Positions 39,187-48,373 of a stretch of 64,000 nt of DNA are shown here, one piece after another (position 1 is the first letter of the stretch; every line of letters starts with the position of its first letter). Made by a program: the position numbers and the translations under genes. The notes beneath the pieces were generated by a model that saw only the letters and a program-made list of their open reading frames with translations, did no database searches and had not been told where the DNA came from. The DNA lies in the NCBI GenBank assembly GCA_001247695.2, contig LGRX02027868.1:1-64000 (forward strand). The letters are read 5' to 3'. This DNA is from Cymbomonas tetramitiformis (Eukaryota; Chlorophyta; Pyramimonadophyceae; Pyramimonadales; Pyramimonadaceae).

Positions 39187-41679
39187 ATGAATTATGATAA
39201 ATGCCCCGAGCAAATTACTTTAAGTGAGACCTATTTTAAGTATGAGGTTATGGAACTTTTACTTAAAGTAGATGTAAATTCCAAAGGTTATGATATAAAG
39301 AAAATGATGTGGCGCGAGGAACAAACCAAATTGAAGAAGATGCATAAGTTTATGAGTAAAAAGACACATATGAACACCATAACTTACAAAAAAGCACCAT
39401 ACAATTTAGGTAGATATTACCCGGTGAGTGATAAGTATAATACTTGTTGTTTCCAAAATCAATATAATGTTATCCGCCGACTTGTTATGGACGGAAACTA
39501 CATTTCATTTGATTTAGAAAATGCGCATCCAACAATCATATCTCAATTGTGTGAGAAGTATAACATTGAATGCTCGGCAATAAACGATTACATTGTGAAT
39601 AGAGAAAGTATATTTTACAACATTCAACAAAGTTATAATGTGAGTAGAGCTAATGCAAAACACTTGATGTTGATATTGACATTTGGAGGCTCATTTCAAA
39701 CTTGGTTAAATGAACTTAAACTTCCTAAACATCAATATATAGATTGTATAAAACAATATGAAGACCAAATAAAAAATATACTTACAAATGATGCACTCGA
39801 GCACTTTCCAAAATTTGCAAAAGCCGTACAAGTAGCTTGTGAAGTAAAAAATAAGACAAAAGAAATGGCAAAATTTAGGAGTGCATTGGGGTTGTATATT
39901 CAAGAAATAGAGAGTCGGATGATGATGTGTATATATGACTATTTGGTGACGAATACTAAAATGAAGCCTGCGGCACTAATCCACGACGAGATTTTGGTAT
40001 ATAAAGACGATAATGTCGACATTGACAAAGTAATAAGCGAGTTGAAAGTATGTATAAAAGCACACACGTGTTTTGAAATGCAATTGAAATGTCAAGCAAC
40101 TTCCGCCACGGATGAAGATTGTCGATGGCTTGAATCCCACCAACCTTTCATCGATGACATAGATGAACGACGTAGTGACCAAGTACATTGTGACCTAATA
40201 CTCGAACAATTTCAAGACCAAATTTTTATCACACCATTGGGGTTAATGATATATGACGAAGAAGACGGTAGGTGGACGCTTGATAAACATAAAGGGAAAG
40301 GTTTGCATCTAAAAATCATTGAGCGCAACTACACCAAAATATTTATAAATGTTAGTTCCAAAGATGAATCAAAGTCTTTTATGAGTTTGTATGAACCCGC
40401 ATACAAGCTAGTCTCTCAAAAAGCACCCGTGTTGATAGAGTTTGACGTGTCGAAAAGTAAAGGGTACCTTCTTTTCGATAATGGTGTGTTGGATTTGAAA
40501 AACTTTGAATTATTGAAGAAGCATCCAAGCTATAACTTTATCAACAAAATACATCGGGACTATAATGTTTCGGAAGATTACTCCGAATTGAAATCTGAGG
40601 TGATTAGGAGATTGTTTGATAACCCAATTACCAACATTGAAAAACGAGATTATGTGCTTGAGCAATTAGCACGGGGGATGGCGGGCGAAATATGTGATAG
40701 ACAATTTATGTTTTTGATAGGCGATACGGCTTGCGGTAAAGGAAAGTTGACTTCATTATTGAAACGTGCATTTGAAGAATTCCAATATGAATTTGATGGA
40801 GAAAATTTAAAAGCCAAAAAGTACAAATCCGATATGGAAAATGAACGAAAATGGACTTGGGCGGTTGAGCTGTGGCATAGACGTTTTGCAATAAGTAATG
40901 AATGTGACATAGGTGTTGAAGCGACAAAAAATAATTTTGGCGAACACAAAATGAGAATTGAAAAGTTGTCCGCAACCATCTTGAAAAAGTTTTGCAGTGG
41001 CGGGAACGAAACATTACCGATGCGAGAGTTGTATCAAAACGCCACAAATGTCAAAATACAAGCATATATGCTTTGTCTATCCAACGATACACCCGAGGTT
41101 GAAGGGGTCGATAGAGCATACACGGATAGAGCAAATTATGTTCAATGTGATAGAACATCTAGCGATAGCATTATGGAACCGAACGATGCTTACTTTGTGA
41201 GAGATGATAGCATTGATAATTTCGTAAACCAAGTAAATGTAGCGGATGCATTTATTAGTATATTGTGCGACTATTATCGAAAAAGTATTATCAATGGTCG
41301 AACTCCCAAACCTGAATTTGTCAAATCTGAAGTAGCGGAAAGAACGGGTTCTAATAGAGGTGGATTTGAATGGATTGAGGCTAATTATGAGATTTACAAA
41401 AGTAAAGACATTCTAAAAGACTTCAAAGGTGTAATGACAAAAGAAGGAATATATAGATTTGATTGGAAAAAAGTTGGTGATTGGTATGTTATTATTGAAA
41501 ACGTACACGATTGGTTTATAAAAGATGGAAATTTAATGACCGCAACCGAATTTGGCAAGCTTTTAACAAAACATCATATATATCCCGCTCAACGAAAAAT
41601 CAATGGTAGGACTAAACGTGTACGTGTTGGAATGCGCAAACCTCAAAGACACTCCGATGATGATGAATCGGATGCTTAA
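39187..41679 (+). CDS. TVpol-like DNA polymerase fused to superfamily 3 helicase
   Basis: 830 residues, the replication protein of the element. N-terminal half: NYISFDLENAHPTIISQLCE (about 102-121) is a polymerase A-type motif A, and KPAALIHDEILVYKDD (about 258-273) contains the HDE of motif C. This layout fits the TVpol family known from PLVs and Tlr elements. C-terminal half: FMLGIG-type Walker A reads LIGDTACGKGKLTSL (about 510-524), and the Walker B region is RFAISNECDIGVE (about 566-578). A D5-like N-terminal region precedes the ATPase and a basic tail (KINGRTKRVRVGMRKPQRHS) ends the protein. No frame break. It lies directly upstream of an inverted-repeat module. Confidence 0.85.
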   Translation: MNYDKCPEQITLSETYFKYEVMELLLKVDVNSKGYDIKKMMWREEQTKLKKMHKFMSKKTHMNTITYKKAPYNLGRYYPVSDKYNTCCFQNQYNVIRRLVMDGNYISFDLENAHPTIISQLCEKYNIECSAINDYIVNRESIFYNIQQSYNVSRANAKHLMLILTFGGSFQTWLNELKLPKHQYIDCIKQYEDQIKNILTNDALEHFPKFAKAVQVACEVKNKTKEMAKFRSALGLYIQEIESRMMMCIYDYLVTNTKMKPAALIHDEILVYKDDNVDIDKVISELKVCIKAHTCFEMQLKCQATSATDEDCRWLESHQPFIDDIDERRSDQVHCDLILEQFQDQIFITPLGLMIYDEEDGRWTLDKHKGKGLHLKIIERNYTKIFINVSSKDESKSFMSLYEPAYKLVSQKAPVLIEFDVSKSKGYLLFDNGVLDLKNFELLKKHPSYNFINKIHRDYNVSEDYSELKSEVIRRLFDNPITNIEKRDYVLEQLARGMAGEICDRQFMFLIGDTACGKGKLTSLLKRAFEEFQYEFDGENLKAKKYKSDMENERKWTWAVELWHRRFAISNECDIGVEATKNNFGEHKMRIEKLSATILKKFCSGGNETLPMRELYQNATNVKIQAYMLCLSNDTPEVEGVDRAYTDRANYVQCDRTSSDSIMEPNDAYFVRDDSIDNFVNQVNVADAFISILCDYYRKSIINGRTPKPEFVKSEVAERTGSNRGGFEWIEANYEIYKSKDILKDFKGVMTKEGIYRFDWKKVGDWYVIIENVHDWFIKDGNLMTATEFGKLLTKHHIYPAQRKINGRTKRVRVGMRKPQRHSDDDESDA

Positions 41680-41724
41680 TATACAATTGTTAAACATAAA
41701 TATATATACATATAATATACATAA

Positions 41725-41854
41725 AAGGTATTGGGTACGTGGTAATGGGTTGTTTTAAAAAGTATTTCAAAGGAAGAAAAGTATTTTTGTAGAATAAATT
41801 TTATGAAATAGAAAATGTTTTTAAAAATGCCCATTACTAGCTACCCGCTACTAT
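41725..41854. repeat. inverted-repeat module, internal copy 3
   Basis: ggtaatgggttgttttaaaa ... tttcaaaggaagaaaagtat ... aaatgcccattactagctac, in right-TIR orientation. It sits between the 3' ends of the convergent polymerase and fibre genes, so a terminator or spacer role is also possible. Confidence 0.85.
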
Positions 41855-41862
41855 AATAGAAT

Positions 41863-43827
41863 TCAAACAAAATAATTGAAATCTGGTCTTACCCAAATTA
41901 ATACACCTTCACCCGCCCCTGCAACTTTTGATTCCATAGCTGTACCAATAATCGAATCGCCAGCATTAGTTTGAGCGCTAATTATCTCACCGTTTACTAT
42001 GCATTTAACACGTTGCCCTTTGACGTAGGTGTTGTCCGTAGCATTTGCATTCCGGCAAGTTGTAAATCCACGTCCTATTAAAACGAAACAACTCTGAGTT
42101 GCAGCACTATCTTGAATGCAAACTCCAACGGGTGTACAATTCTGATTACTTTGAGTGTATGAGTTATTGAACGGTTGAACTCCATTCACGTTCGAGATAC
42201 CGTCATCATCGAACATAACAATCGTTGAAGCTGTGATTGTATTGGATGTCGTATTGACAAATGTAAAGACATCTCCGGTGAATCGTAGCGGGTTGGCTGG
42301 AAGGGTGGTATGAGCGTACGCTTTCGTAATGAGTGTCAAAGGTACGCCTGATAGTGTGAGTGAGGCGGTTGAACTTGGGTAAGCATAATTTAGCGAGTTA
42401 CTTAGAAAGATACCCGCTGCATCTAAGTCTCCACTGAGGTTTATGTTTGAGGCTGTATCGCCGTTTGCGACTACTTGTGCGAGCGTACCTACGGAGCCCT
42501 GAAGCACTGCTCCACTTCTGACTTCGTTTGATGCTGAATCATAATACAATTGCAAACTTTCTGAACCCACATCTGGACTAGCCCTAATAGGTCGAATATA
42601 AAAACTACTTGCGACACCGGCATTTAATTCTACCCCGCTCGCGTTCAAAACGATTGTGTTATCTGTGTTTACCGCACTTTGAGTAGAGTTTTGTCCTGCC
42701 AAAGCACCTATGTTTATGGAACTTTCACCGGCTGTATATTCACCTGCATATTTTCCAATGTTCACTGCTGCATCTTTGCAGTTAACCTGACCGCAATCGT
42801 CGCCAATAGACACGACATAGTCACCACAATTACTATTGCACGAACCGGAACCAATTGCAATCGTGTCATTACTTGTTGTATTGTTAATGGACAATGCATT
42901 CCTACCTATAGCAATAGAACGGTCTCCAATGTGGTCAGCGTTTGTATACCCTTGAGTTTGTTCTCCGATTGATACTTTACCAAAACCACCAGAACCACTT
43001 TCAATTCTAAGATTATTTCCACTGAGTTTCTCTTGATTGACAATCATTGTACCGGTACCTGTGTATGAAACATCGGCAACACTAGTTGTAGCCCCTCTAG
43101 TGGTCACATCTTGAAGTGTAGATGTATCAGGTTGAACTGGAAGATTTGTTAATCCTGACCCATCACCCACAAATGCAGAAGCACTAATACTATTTGTGGT
43201 ACTGCTTCCTTGGTCAGTTACTGATTGTAGATTCTGGTTTGCACCTGAAGGTAGATTGGTCAACAATGACCCATCCCCTCGATATTTGCCTGAAGTTAAT
43301 GTGATGTCACCCGTATTGAGAACTAATGGACCGTCGTTTATCAATACCCCACTGCCTAACGGCTCAATATTAATAACCGTTTGGAGGCAAGAGATTTCAT
43401 TCAACCCTGTTTCGCCGATTTTAACTCTTGTTTGTTCGACCGGGTCTAACGACTTAATCTCGAAAGAACTGTCAAGGTCATCAAGTCCTGCTGAAAATCG
43501 TGATTTGGAGACTGGATTGTTTAATACAAAATCATTGAATTTTATCGAGGTGTGAACTTTCAATGAGCCATCTGTCAATAAAGACATTTGTTCACGCTCG
43601 AGTGTTGGGTCTTGTGTGTCAATCCACTTAATATCGTTCTGGTATCGAATATCGCTACCGATGTGCATCGTTTGAAGCGGATTATCAATCGAGCCTATAG
43701 TTTGACATTCGACCGTATTTACCACTAATGGGTCACTTACACTTACAATAGGTTTTCCATCTTTCATTAAGGTGTCCACGCTCAAATTCTTTATGAATGC
43801 ATTTTCGCCTAAAGAGAAAGTCGACAT
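41863..43827 (-). CDS. large fibre-like attachment protein with YadA-like repeats
   Basis: 654 residues. It begins MSTFSLGENAFIKNLSVDTL, a leader shared with the next fibre-like protein. Two GDGSxLTNLP units (about 180-235) are typical of phage and algal-virus tail fibres. Around 290-390 a series of SIAIGRNA, TIAIGSGS, VSIGDDCG, VNIGKYAG and INIGALAG steps fits the left-handed beta-roll of trimeric adhesin heads. A Cys-containing stretch (SCNSNCGD; GQVNCKD) sits within it. The C-terminal part (NTIVLNASGVELNAGVASS; FVLIGRGFTTCRNAN) may be a globular knob. It probably forms trimers at the capsid vertex for host recognition. AT-only box ttataatatataaca before the start. Confidence 0.75.
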   Translation of the reverse strand: MSTFSLGENAFIKNLSVDTLMKDGKPIVSVSDPLVVNTVECQTIGSIDNPLQTMHIGSDIRYQNDIKWIDTQDPTLEREQMSLLTDGSLKVHTSIKFNDFVLNNPVSKSRFSAGLDDLDSSFEIKSLDPVEQTRVKIGETGLNEISCLQTVINIEPLGSGVLINDGPLVLNTGDITLTSGKYRGDGSLLTNLPSGANQNLQSVTDQGSSTTNSISASAFVGDGSGLTNLPVQPDTSTLQDVTTRGATTSVADVSYTGTGTMIVNQEKLSGNNLRIESGSGGFGKVSIGEQTQGYTNADHIGDRSIAIGRNALSINNTTSNDTIAIGSGSCNSNCGDYVVSIGDDCGQVNCKDAAVNIGKYAGEYTAGESSINIGALAGQNSTQSAVNTDNTIVLNASGVELNAGVASSFYIRPIRASPDVGSESLQLYYDSASNEVRSGAVLQGSVGTLAQVVANGDTASNINLSGDLDAAGIFLSNSLNYAYPSSTASLTLSGVPLTLITKAYAHTTLPANPLRFTGDVFTFVNTTSNTITASTIVMFDDDGISNVNGVQPFNNSYTQSNQNCTPVGVCIQDSAATQSCFVLIGRGFTTCRNANATDNTYVKGQRVKCIVNGEIISAQTNAGDSIIGTAMESKVAGAGEGVLIWVRPDFNYFV

Positions 43828-43864
43828 TGTTATATATTATAAACTTAAGATTTTTTATATCGGG

Positions 43865-44650
43865 CTAAGTCTTTTTGTATTTCACAGTCCAATTACCACC
43901 ACCGGGTGTGTCTTCTTCTATATAAAACTGTCCAACGGCTGCGGCAGCTTCAAGCGGCATACTAGCTGGATTTACAAACAAGCCTTGCCCTATATTCAGA
44001 TTTTTTGCAATACTGCAACTACCCGATGTTCGTAAAGGATTTAGACTGGCTGCTACGTATTTTCTAGTCGCATCGTTGTCATCATAATCATTCTCGGCTA
44101 CAAATTGTTGAAAAAAGCATCTACCGTCTGCTCTTATTATCATATCATTGTCACCTTTAATAGAAGCGGCTCCATTTGCTACATTTTTATACGTCAAAAT
44201 TATTGCATCCGCTATTGTTCCGGCTGGTAAATCAAATTTTAGAGCTGGTTTTCCGGGGTCATTATCCACATTTAACAATAAACCTGAATTTGTGTTTACT
44301 TTCAACGTTTCGCCACTAATAATAACATCGTTAGGATTACTTACAGCATCTCCACTTTGCAATGCAATCCCTGCATTTCCATTTCCCCTAGTATTTATTA
44401 ACGTGTATACATTTACCGAAGAATCACTTAGTAATCCTGTAGCATTTTGAAATTTTATATCCCCCTCTTTGACGGTTACATTTCCATTTGTTCTTTCAAT
44501 GTCACTTGTCGTACCGGACACAATTGTCCACAAACTAGTTCCTCCGCCACCCGTAGGAGGTGGACCACCATTGAACGTTGTGCATTGCAGATTTTTGCAG
44601 ATAAGTTCGTCACTAACAACCGCCGTACTTCCAAGTGAAAAGGCTGACAT
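43865..44650 (-). CDS. second fibre-like protein sharing the N-terminal leader
   Basis: 261 residues. MSAFSLGSTAVVSDELICKN parallels the leader of the larger fibre. A Pro/Gly hinge follows (GGPPPTGGGGTSLWTIVSG), then beta-rich repeats (NGNVTVKEGDIKFQNATG; NGNAGIALQSGDAVSNPNDV) and a C-terminal domain ending GGGNWTVKYKKT. The shared leader suggests both proteins dock on the same capsid site or co-assemble. Same strand, 37 bp upstream of the larger fibre gene, with tatattataataattatag before its start. Confidence 0.7.
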   Translation of the reverse strand: MSAFSLGSTAVVSDELICKNLQCTTFNGGPPPTGGGGTSLWTIVSGTTSDIERTNGNVTVKEGDIKFQNATGLLSDSSVNVYTLINTRGNGNAGIALQSGDAVSNPNDVIISGETLKVNTNSGLLLNVDNDPGKPALKFDLPAGTIADAIILTYKNVANGAASIKGDNDMIIRADGRCFFQQFVAENDYDDNDATRKYVAASLNPLRTSGSCSIAKNLNIGQGLFVNPASMPLEAAAAVGQFYIEEDTPGGGNWTVKYKKT

Positions 44651-44693
44651 CTATAATTATTATAATATATTAAATATATAATATATGCATTCA

Positions 44694-46271
44694 TCAAACC
44701 ATATTAGGAATTTGCTCCATTTGTCGTGTTCGAGGTATATTTGTTTTTTGCCGTTGCGAATTTTTTGCAGGTATTGGCGTTTTTGACGAATCCACAAATT
44801 TGACGCCGTGTACATAAATTACGTTATCGTCAAATTCATCTTTACGAATTCCTTGCTTTTGGTAATCATAATTTGAATGCCAATGTCTATCCTCAAATGC
44901 TCGTTGCCTCTTTTTGTCTTTGTTGCGTGGAATGTAAAACAACCAATTTGCAAAACCTTGAAGCTCATCGGGCGCATTCTTCGATGTATACCTAAAATCT
45001 GGGTCTATATTTGCTAAGATATCGGGATTCAAATCTTCCGAGACACGATTTGCATAATCTTGCGGACCTTCATCTTCTTTAGCTGAATAGTAGGCATCAT
45101 ACACCGCTAATCCATAAAGACCCGCATCTAAGGATTTTGATGCGATTCTTGCCAAGCCGAGGCGAGCTCTTAACGGCGATACCCTTTCCGATTCTATCTT
45201 TTTGGGAGTATAGAATTGGTTGATATCGTGTAGTTTGCTTATTTCACTTTCCGTGCTTGGTTTAGGTAAGACATATTTGACATCATATGTAGCATCCTTG
45301 TGCCTCAAACGTCTTGCGCCCATTGATACCAAGTCACCTTCGACGGCGTATATGTTATGAATTCTATCATTTGGAACGTTACCCACAGGTTTTTGAAATG
45401 GGTTTATTGCGGGATTGAATAAATGAGCCTCTTTTATTCTAGACTCTTTAGATGCATACTTTTCCATTAGATAATTTTGTACACCGCCGCCTAAGCTATC
45501 ACCCGTTAACGCCACATCGCTAGTTGGATATGCATTTAATACATCTATTAAACGACTCTCAGCTTGCTTATATCTACCCGTTTCTCGTTGTTTTCCGATA
45601 AGAGTTTTTAGATTCACATCGAACCAATCCTCGTATGCTAACGGGATACGTTGTGGGTCACTAATTAAGACATCGGCATCTTTTAAACCCGACACATCAC
45701 TTCCTCGTTGTGCAATGATAACCTCGTCTCTTAACTTGTGTTTTAAAACAATTGCATTTCTATCCGACAAGTCTTTATCCAAGTCGTAACTCGGCAAATC
45801 CAACATTGCATTTTGAAAACGTTGAGGGCTTTCCTTCTTAAATGCATATGCATACGAAAGCTCACTCGCTCTAGCCATCTGAGCCATCCTCTCGTCATCT
45901 TTAGTAATAGTGTTTTTGCCTATTATACGTTGACCTAACGAGGTTTCTTTTGTCATTTCTTCAAGCAATTTGCCGTATTTTGTTTTTAGAAATCGATTAT
46001 GAGCTTTATCTACTTTACTCAAACTTGTCGAGGTTGTCGGCTTTAAGGTATCTATGTCATATTTTGGCTTATTAGTGATTCCGGGCTTGGTTAGAACATT
46101 TTTGCCTTTGTTTTTGATAACGAGGGTTTTTGGTTTTTGATTTGTAACTTCATCATTTGTTGCCGTTCTTTTCGATTTGGACACAAATGTGTTGTCTAAT
46201 GTTCTATAGTTGAAAGCACCAAATGGTTTTTGGCATTTATTTTGGTCGGGATTTTCAAAACAACTTGTCAT
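44694..46271 (-). CDS. class 3-like lipase (alpha/beta hydrolase)
   Basis: 525 residues. The first 90 are basic and disordered (KSKRTATND; LVIKNKGKNVLTK). The hydrolase core has EVIIAQRGSD (183-192) as the oxyanion strand, SDVALTGDSLGGGVQNYLME (251-270) with nucleophile Ser259 in GDSLGG, and candidate Asp313 (EGDLVSMG) and His348 (KLHDINQF) to complete the triad. C-terminal 150 residues are Asp/Arg-rich and unassigned. Virion lipases of this type could open a host or endosomal membrane during entry; related lipases are reported in PLVs. AT-only box gtatataata before the start. It lies in the minus-strand late cluster with the fibres. Confidence 0.82.
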   Translation of the reverse strand: MTSCFENPDQNKCQKPFGAFNYRTLDNTFVSKSKRTATNDEVTNQKPKTLVIKNKGKNVLTKPGITNKPKYDIDTLKPTTSTSLSKVDKAHNRFLKTKYGKLLEEMTKETSLGQRIIGKNTITKDDERMAQMARASELSYAYAFKKESPQRFQNAMLDLPSYDLDKDLSDRNAIVLKHKLRDEVIIAQRGSDVSGLKDADVLISDPQRIPLAYEDWFDVNLKTLIGKQRETGRYKQAESRLIDVLNAYPTSDVALTGDSLGGGVQNYLMEKYASKESRIKEAHLFNPAINPFQKPVGNVPNDRIHNIYAVEGDLVSMGARRLRHKDATYDVKYVLPKPSTESEISKLHDINQFYTPKKIESERVSPLRARLGLARIASKSLDAGLYGLAVYDAYYSAKEDEGPQDYANRVSEDLNPDILANIDPDFRYTSKNAPDELQGFANWLFYIPRNKDKKRQRAFEDRHWHSNYDYQKQGIRKDEFDDNVIYVHGVKFVDSSKTPIPAKNSQRQKTNIPRTRQMEQIPNMV

Positions 46272-46304
46272 TATTATATACTTTCAATATATATATATAT
46301 ATAT

Positions 46305-47174
46305 TTAGGGAGTTTTAAAAGTATACACCGACGAATTTCCGGAAGGACCTGTGGACGATGATGGATAACCGCCGCTAGGAGGAGTAAATGTGGATACCGA
46401 AGGATAGTTAACGGCGCCACTACTCATTGGCTTCATTTGATAGCGTCTCTCGGGCATCGCTCTATTTAACATCGCTTCCGATTTTAGAAACTCGGTAAAT
46501 TGGGGATCGTCCGCAAATGTCGAAGTTTCGGGGAGAGCGTATGCCGAGACAATTGGGTGTCGTAGACGAATGTGACCTTGTGTTAAATGGTCCGTGTGAC
46601 GAGATGCAAATGAATACAATTTATTCATTTGCTGTTCATCGTTTAATGAGTTGCCCCGTTTATCTCTCATTGTCGGAATGGCTGTGGTTGACTTTGCTTG
46701 TCGAGTTTTGGTGGGTGTATTAAAGGTCGCACCATCAGATTCATTTCGGAGAAATGACTTAAACTCGTCCATCAAGTTGTGCCGATTGAGCCAACTTATT
46801 CCTTCCGATGGTGAAGTTATTGTTTTTGAAATGACTTTTAAATTTTCGATTTCCGCTTTACTTTTGAATTCTTCAAATAATGCTCGCCTCTCAATTGGTG
46901 TCATATTGTCAATCTTATTTAACACAAAATGTTTATTGTTTTCTAATAGCGGGTTGAACTTGGGTTCGGTGTAATCTATAATCGGTTTGCCGTTGATTAG
47001 TATTCCGTCATCGAAATTCGGGACCGAAGGTGCATATCCGCCAGATTTTTGTGCAAATTTTTGTGTTTGTTTTAGTAATTTTTCATGACTTATAGGTGTT
47101 ATTCCAAGAGCATTTGCTTCCATTTGCCTACATAAAGCCGCGTTTTTACGTTTAGTTAAAGTTGAACGTAGCAT
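46305..47174 (-). CDS. hypothetical protein, probably structural
   Basis: About 289 residues from MLRSTLTKRKNAALCRQMEA (47174); an earlier ATG at 47201 overlaps the promoter region. Basic N-terminus, helical middle (MTPIERRALFEEFKSKAEIE), then a Pro/Ser/Gly/Thr-rich C-terminal tail (TFTPPSGGYPSSSTGPSGNS). No family recognised. The late-cluster position (33 bp before the lipase gene), AT-only promoter box and low-complexity tail suit a minor virion protein. Confidence 0.65.
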   Translation of the reverse strand: MLRSTLTKRKNAALCRQMEANALGITPISHEKLLKQTQKFAQKSGGYAPSVPNFDDGILINGKPIIDYTEPKFNPLLENNKHFVLNKIDNMTPIERRALFEEFKSKAEIENLKVISKTITSPSEGISWLNRHNLMDEFKSFLRNESDGATFNTPTKTRQAKSTTAIPTMRDKRGNSLNDEQQMNKLYSFASRHTDHLTQGHIRLRHPIVSAYALPETSTFADDPQFTEFLKSEAMLNRAMPERRYQMKPMSSGAVNYPSVSTFTPPSGGYPSSSTGPSGNSSVYTFKTP

Positions 47175-47222
47175 ATGATTTGTATTATTAATATATAGCA
47201 TAACATATTATATAACATTAAA

Positions 47223-47498
47223 ATGGGCACCCGAAAGGAATGGATAGCGAAACTTCGCTCGTGCGCAAATGAGTATCAAAAAGGGAAAACTACTAAAATT
47301 GTCAATAGGTCTCCATCTAAACTAAAATTGCCTAGCATAAACAACACAAAAGCACCTATACGACCACAATATGATTTGTTGCCGGATGGACAATCACGAG
47401 CGATTGCGAAGACAATATATTCCCTCGAGTCACGAAGTTATTTGAGAAAACAAAAACAAATTTCAAATAGAATACGAGGAAAAAATAATCTATTATAA
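47223..47498 (+). CDS. small basic protein, 91 aa
   Basis: MGTRKEWIAKLRSCANEYQK, then KTTKIVNRSPSKLKLPS and SRSYLRKQKQISNRIRGKNN. About a quarter of the residues are Lys/Arg. Possibly a DNA-condensing or core protein. It starts 48 bp from the divergent gene at 47174, with gcataacatattatataaca between. Confidence 0.65.
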   Translation: MGTRKEWIAKLRSCANEYQKGKTTKIVNRSPSKLKLPSINNTKAPIRPQYDLLPDGQSRAIAKTIYSLESRSYLRKQKQISNRIRGKNNLL

Positions 47499-47514
47499 GA
47501 TAATATACTAGTAA

Positions 47515-47616
47515 ATGAAGTGCTCGTGTAAGGGTAAGCAAAAGAGGGCTAAAAGCTTGAAGAAAAATGCATTGTATTATAAACCCTTGTATAGGAAGCG
47601 TTCAAAACATATCTAG
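47515..47616 (+). CDS. very small basic protein, 33 aa
   Basis: MKCSCKGKQKRAKSLKKNAL and on to YYKPLYRKRSKHI: nearly half Lys/Arg, with a CxC at the N-terminus. Short, but it lies in line with its neighbours (17 bp after one gene, 12 bp before the next), and a similar AT-only stretch (taatatactagtaa) precedes it. It resembles protamine-like core peptides of DNA viruses such as adenovirus X, though only by composition. Confidence 0.5.
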   Translation: MKCSCKGKQKRAKSLKKNALYYKPLYRKRSKHI

Positions 47617-47628
47617 CTTATAAGATAT

Positions 47629-47802
47629 ATGGATATTTTCAATAATTCTTGCGATTTACAAGCGTTCGGAAATGTGTTAGTAATGATAATTGCGGCAATC
47701 TTCGGTGGCATACGAATGAGTCGTTGCAAATATATCGAAACCCCGTGTTGGAAATGCCAAAGAGAATTAATTAGTGAATCGGAATTGGCAACAAATGTGT
47801 AA
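47629..47802 (+). CDS. small membrane protein, 57 aa
   Basis: MDIFNNSCDLQAFGNVLVMI leads into a single hydrophobic span (FGNVLVMIIAAIFGGI), followed by a basic stop (RMSRCKYIE) and a CWKC pair (TPCWKCQRELI). Predicted type III/I small membrane protein. No family recognised. Preceded by ttataagatat. It ends 7 bp from the convergent MYND gene. Confidence 0.5.
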   Translation: MDIFNNSCDLQAFGNVLVMIIAAIFGGIRMSRCKYIETPCWKCQRELISESELATNV

Positions 47803-47809
47803 TTTCAAA

Positions 47810-48112
47810 TTAGTTACACTCTAACTTGTGTCTTTTATAATCCATTTTTTGACACTCTCTCGAACAATAATATATCTTTTTGCATTTTGCACAACATTTA
47901 ACTTCAACATTGACATTGCTACAATGATTGGCACACACTCTTTTTTCATTTTTAAAACCACAATCATATTCTTGCCAATCAGGAATTTCTTTATTTAAAT
48001 ACTCTATTACTTCGTTTGGTGGTTTTACACCTCCTTTTAAGCCCAAAATGCCTCTTCGCCAAACATACAATTGTTTTGCATATTTATTTTCAATGTCTCG
48101 CTCGGATTCCAT
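47810..48112 (-). CDS. MYND-type zinc-finger protein, 100 aa
   Basis: The C-terminal 41 residues show CANHC...CCAKCKKIYYCSRECQ (Cys60, 64, 74, 77, 83, 87) and KRHKLEC (His95, Cys99), the full MYND ligand set. The N-terminal 55 residues (KQLYVWRRGILGLKGG; NKEIPDWQEYD) are unassigned. MYND fingers bind proline-rich peptides and are common in SMYD-type histone methyltransferases; the virus also encodes a SET protein separately, so a partnership is possible but inferred. The gene is the outermost on the right, and its upstream motif lies inside the TIR, at 48149. Confidence 0.8.
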   Translation of the reverse strand: MESERDIENKYAKQLYVWRRGILGLKGGVKPPNEVIEYLNKEIPDWQEYDCGFKNEKRVCANHCSNVNVEVKCCAKCKKIYYCSRECQKMDYKRHKLECN

Positions 48113-48148
48113 ACTTGATTTGTTTCAAGTTATGCTCATTGAATTGTA

Positions 48149-48163
48149 TGTCTTAAAGTTAAA
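48149..48163 (-). promoter_or_regulatory. TTTAACTTTAAGACA motif, right TIR copy
   Basis: 37 bp before the MYND start codon. It is followed by gcataacttgaaaca, the second part of the pair seen upstream of 31337 and 38620. Confidence 0.6.
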
Positions 48164-48240
48164 AAATATGTGAGAGAATATGAGAGAATGTGAGAGAATG
48201 TGAGAGAATAACATAAATTAACATTTATTTATTTAAATAA

Positions 48241-48373
48241 AAGGTAATGAGTAGTAGGGTAATGGGTTGTTTTAAAAAGTATTTCAAAGGAAGAAAAGTA
48301 TTTTTGTAGAATAAATTTTATGAAATAGAAAATGTTTTTAAAAATGCCCGTTACCCTACTACCCGGTACCCTA
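48241..48373. repeat. inverted-repeat module, right inner copy
   Basis: gtagtagggtaatgggttgt ... aaatgcccgttaccctacta cc, with long complementary arms. It mirrors 20482-20610. Confidence 0.85.
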
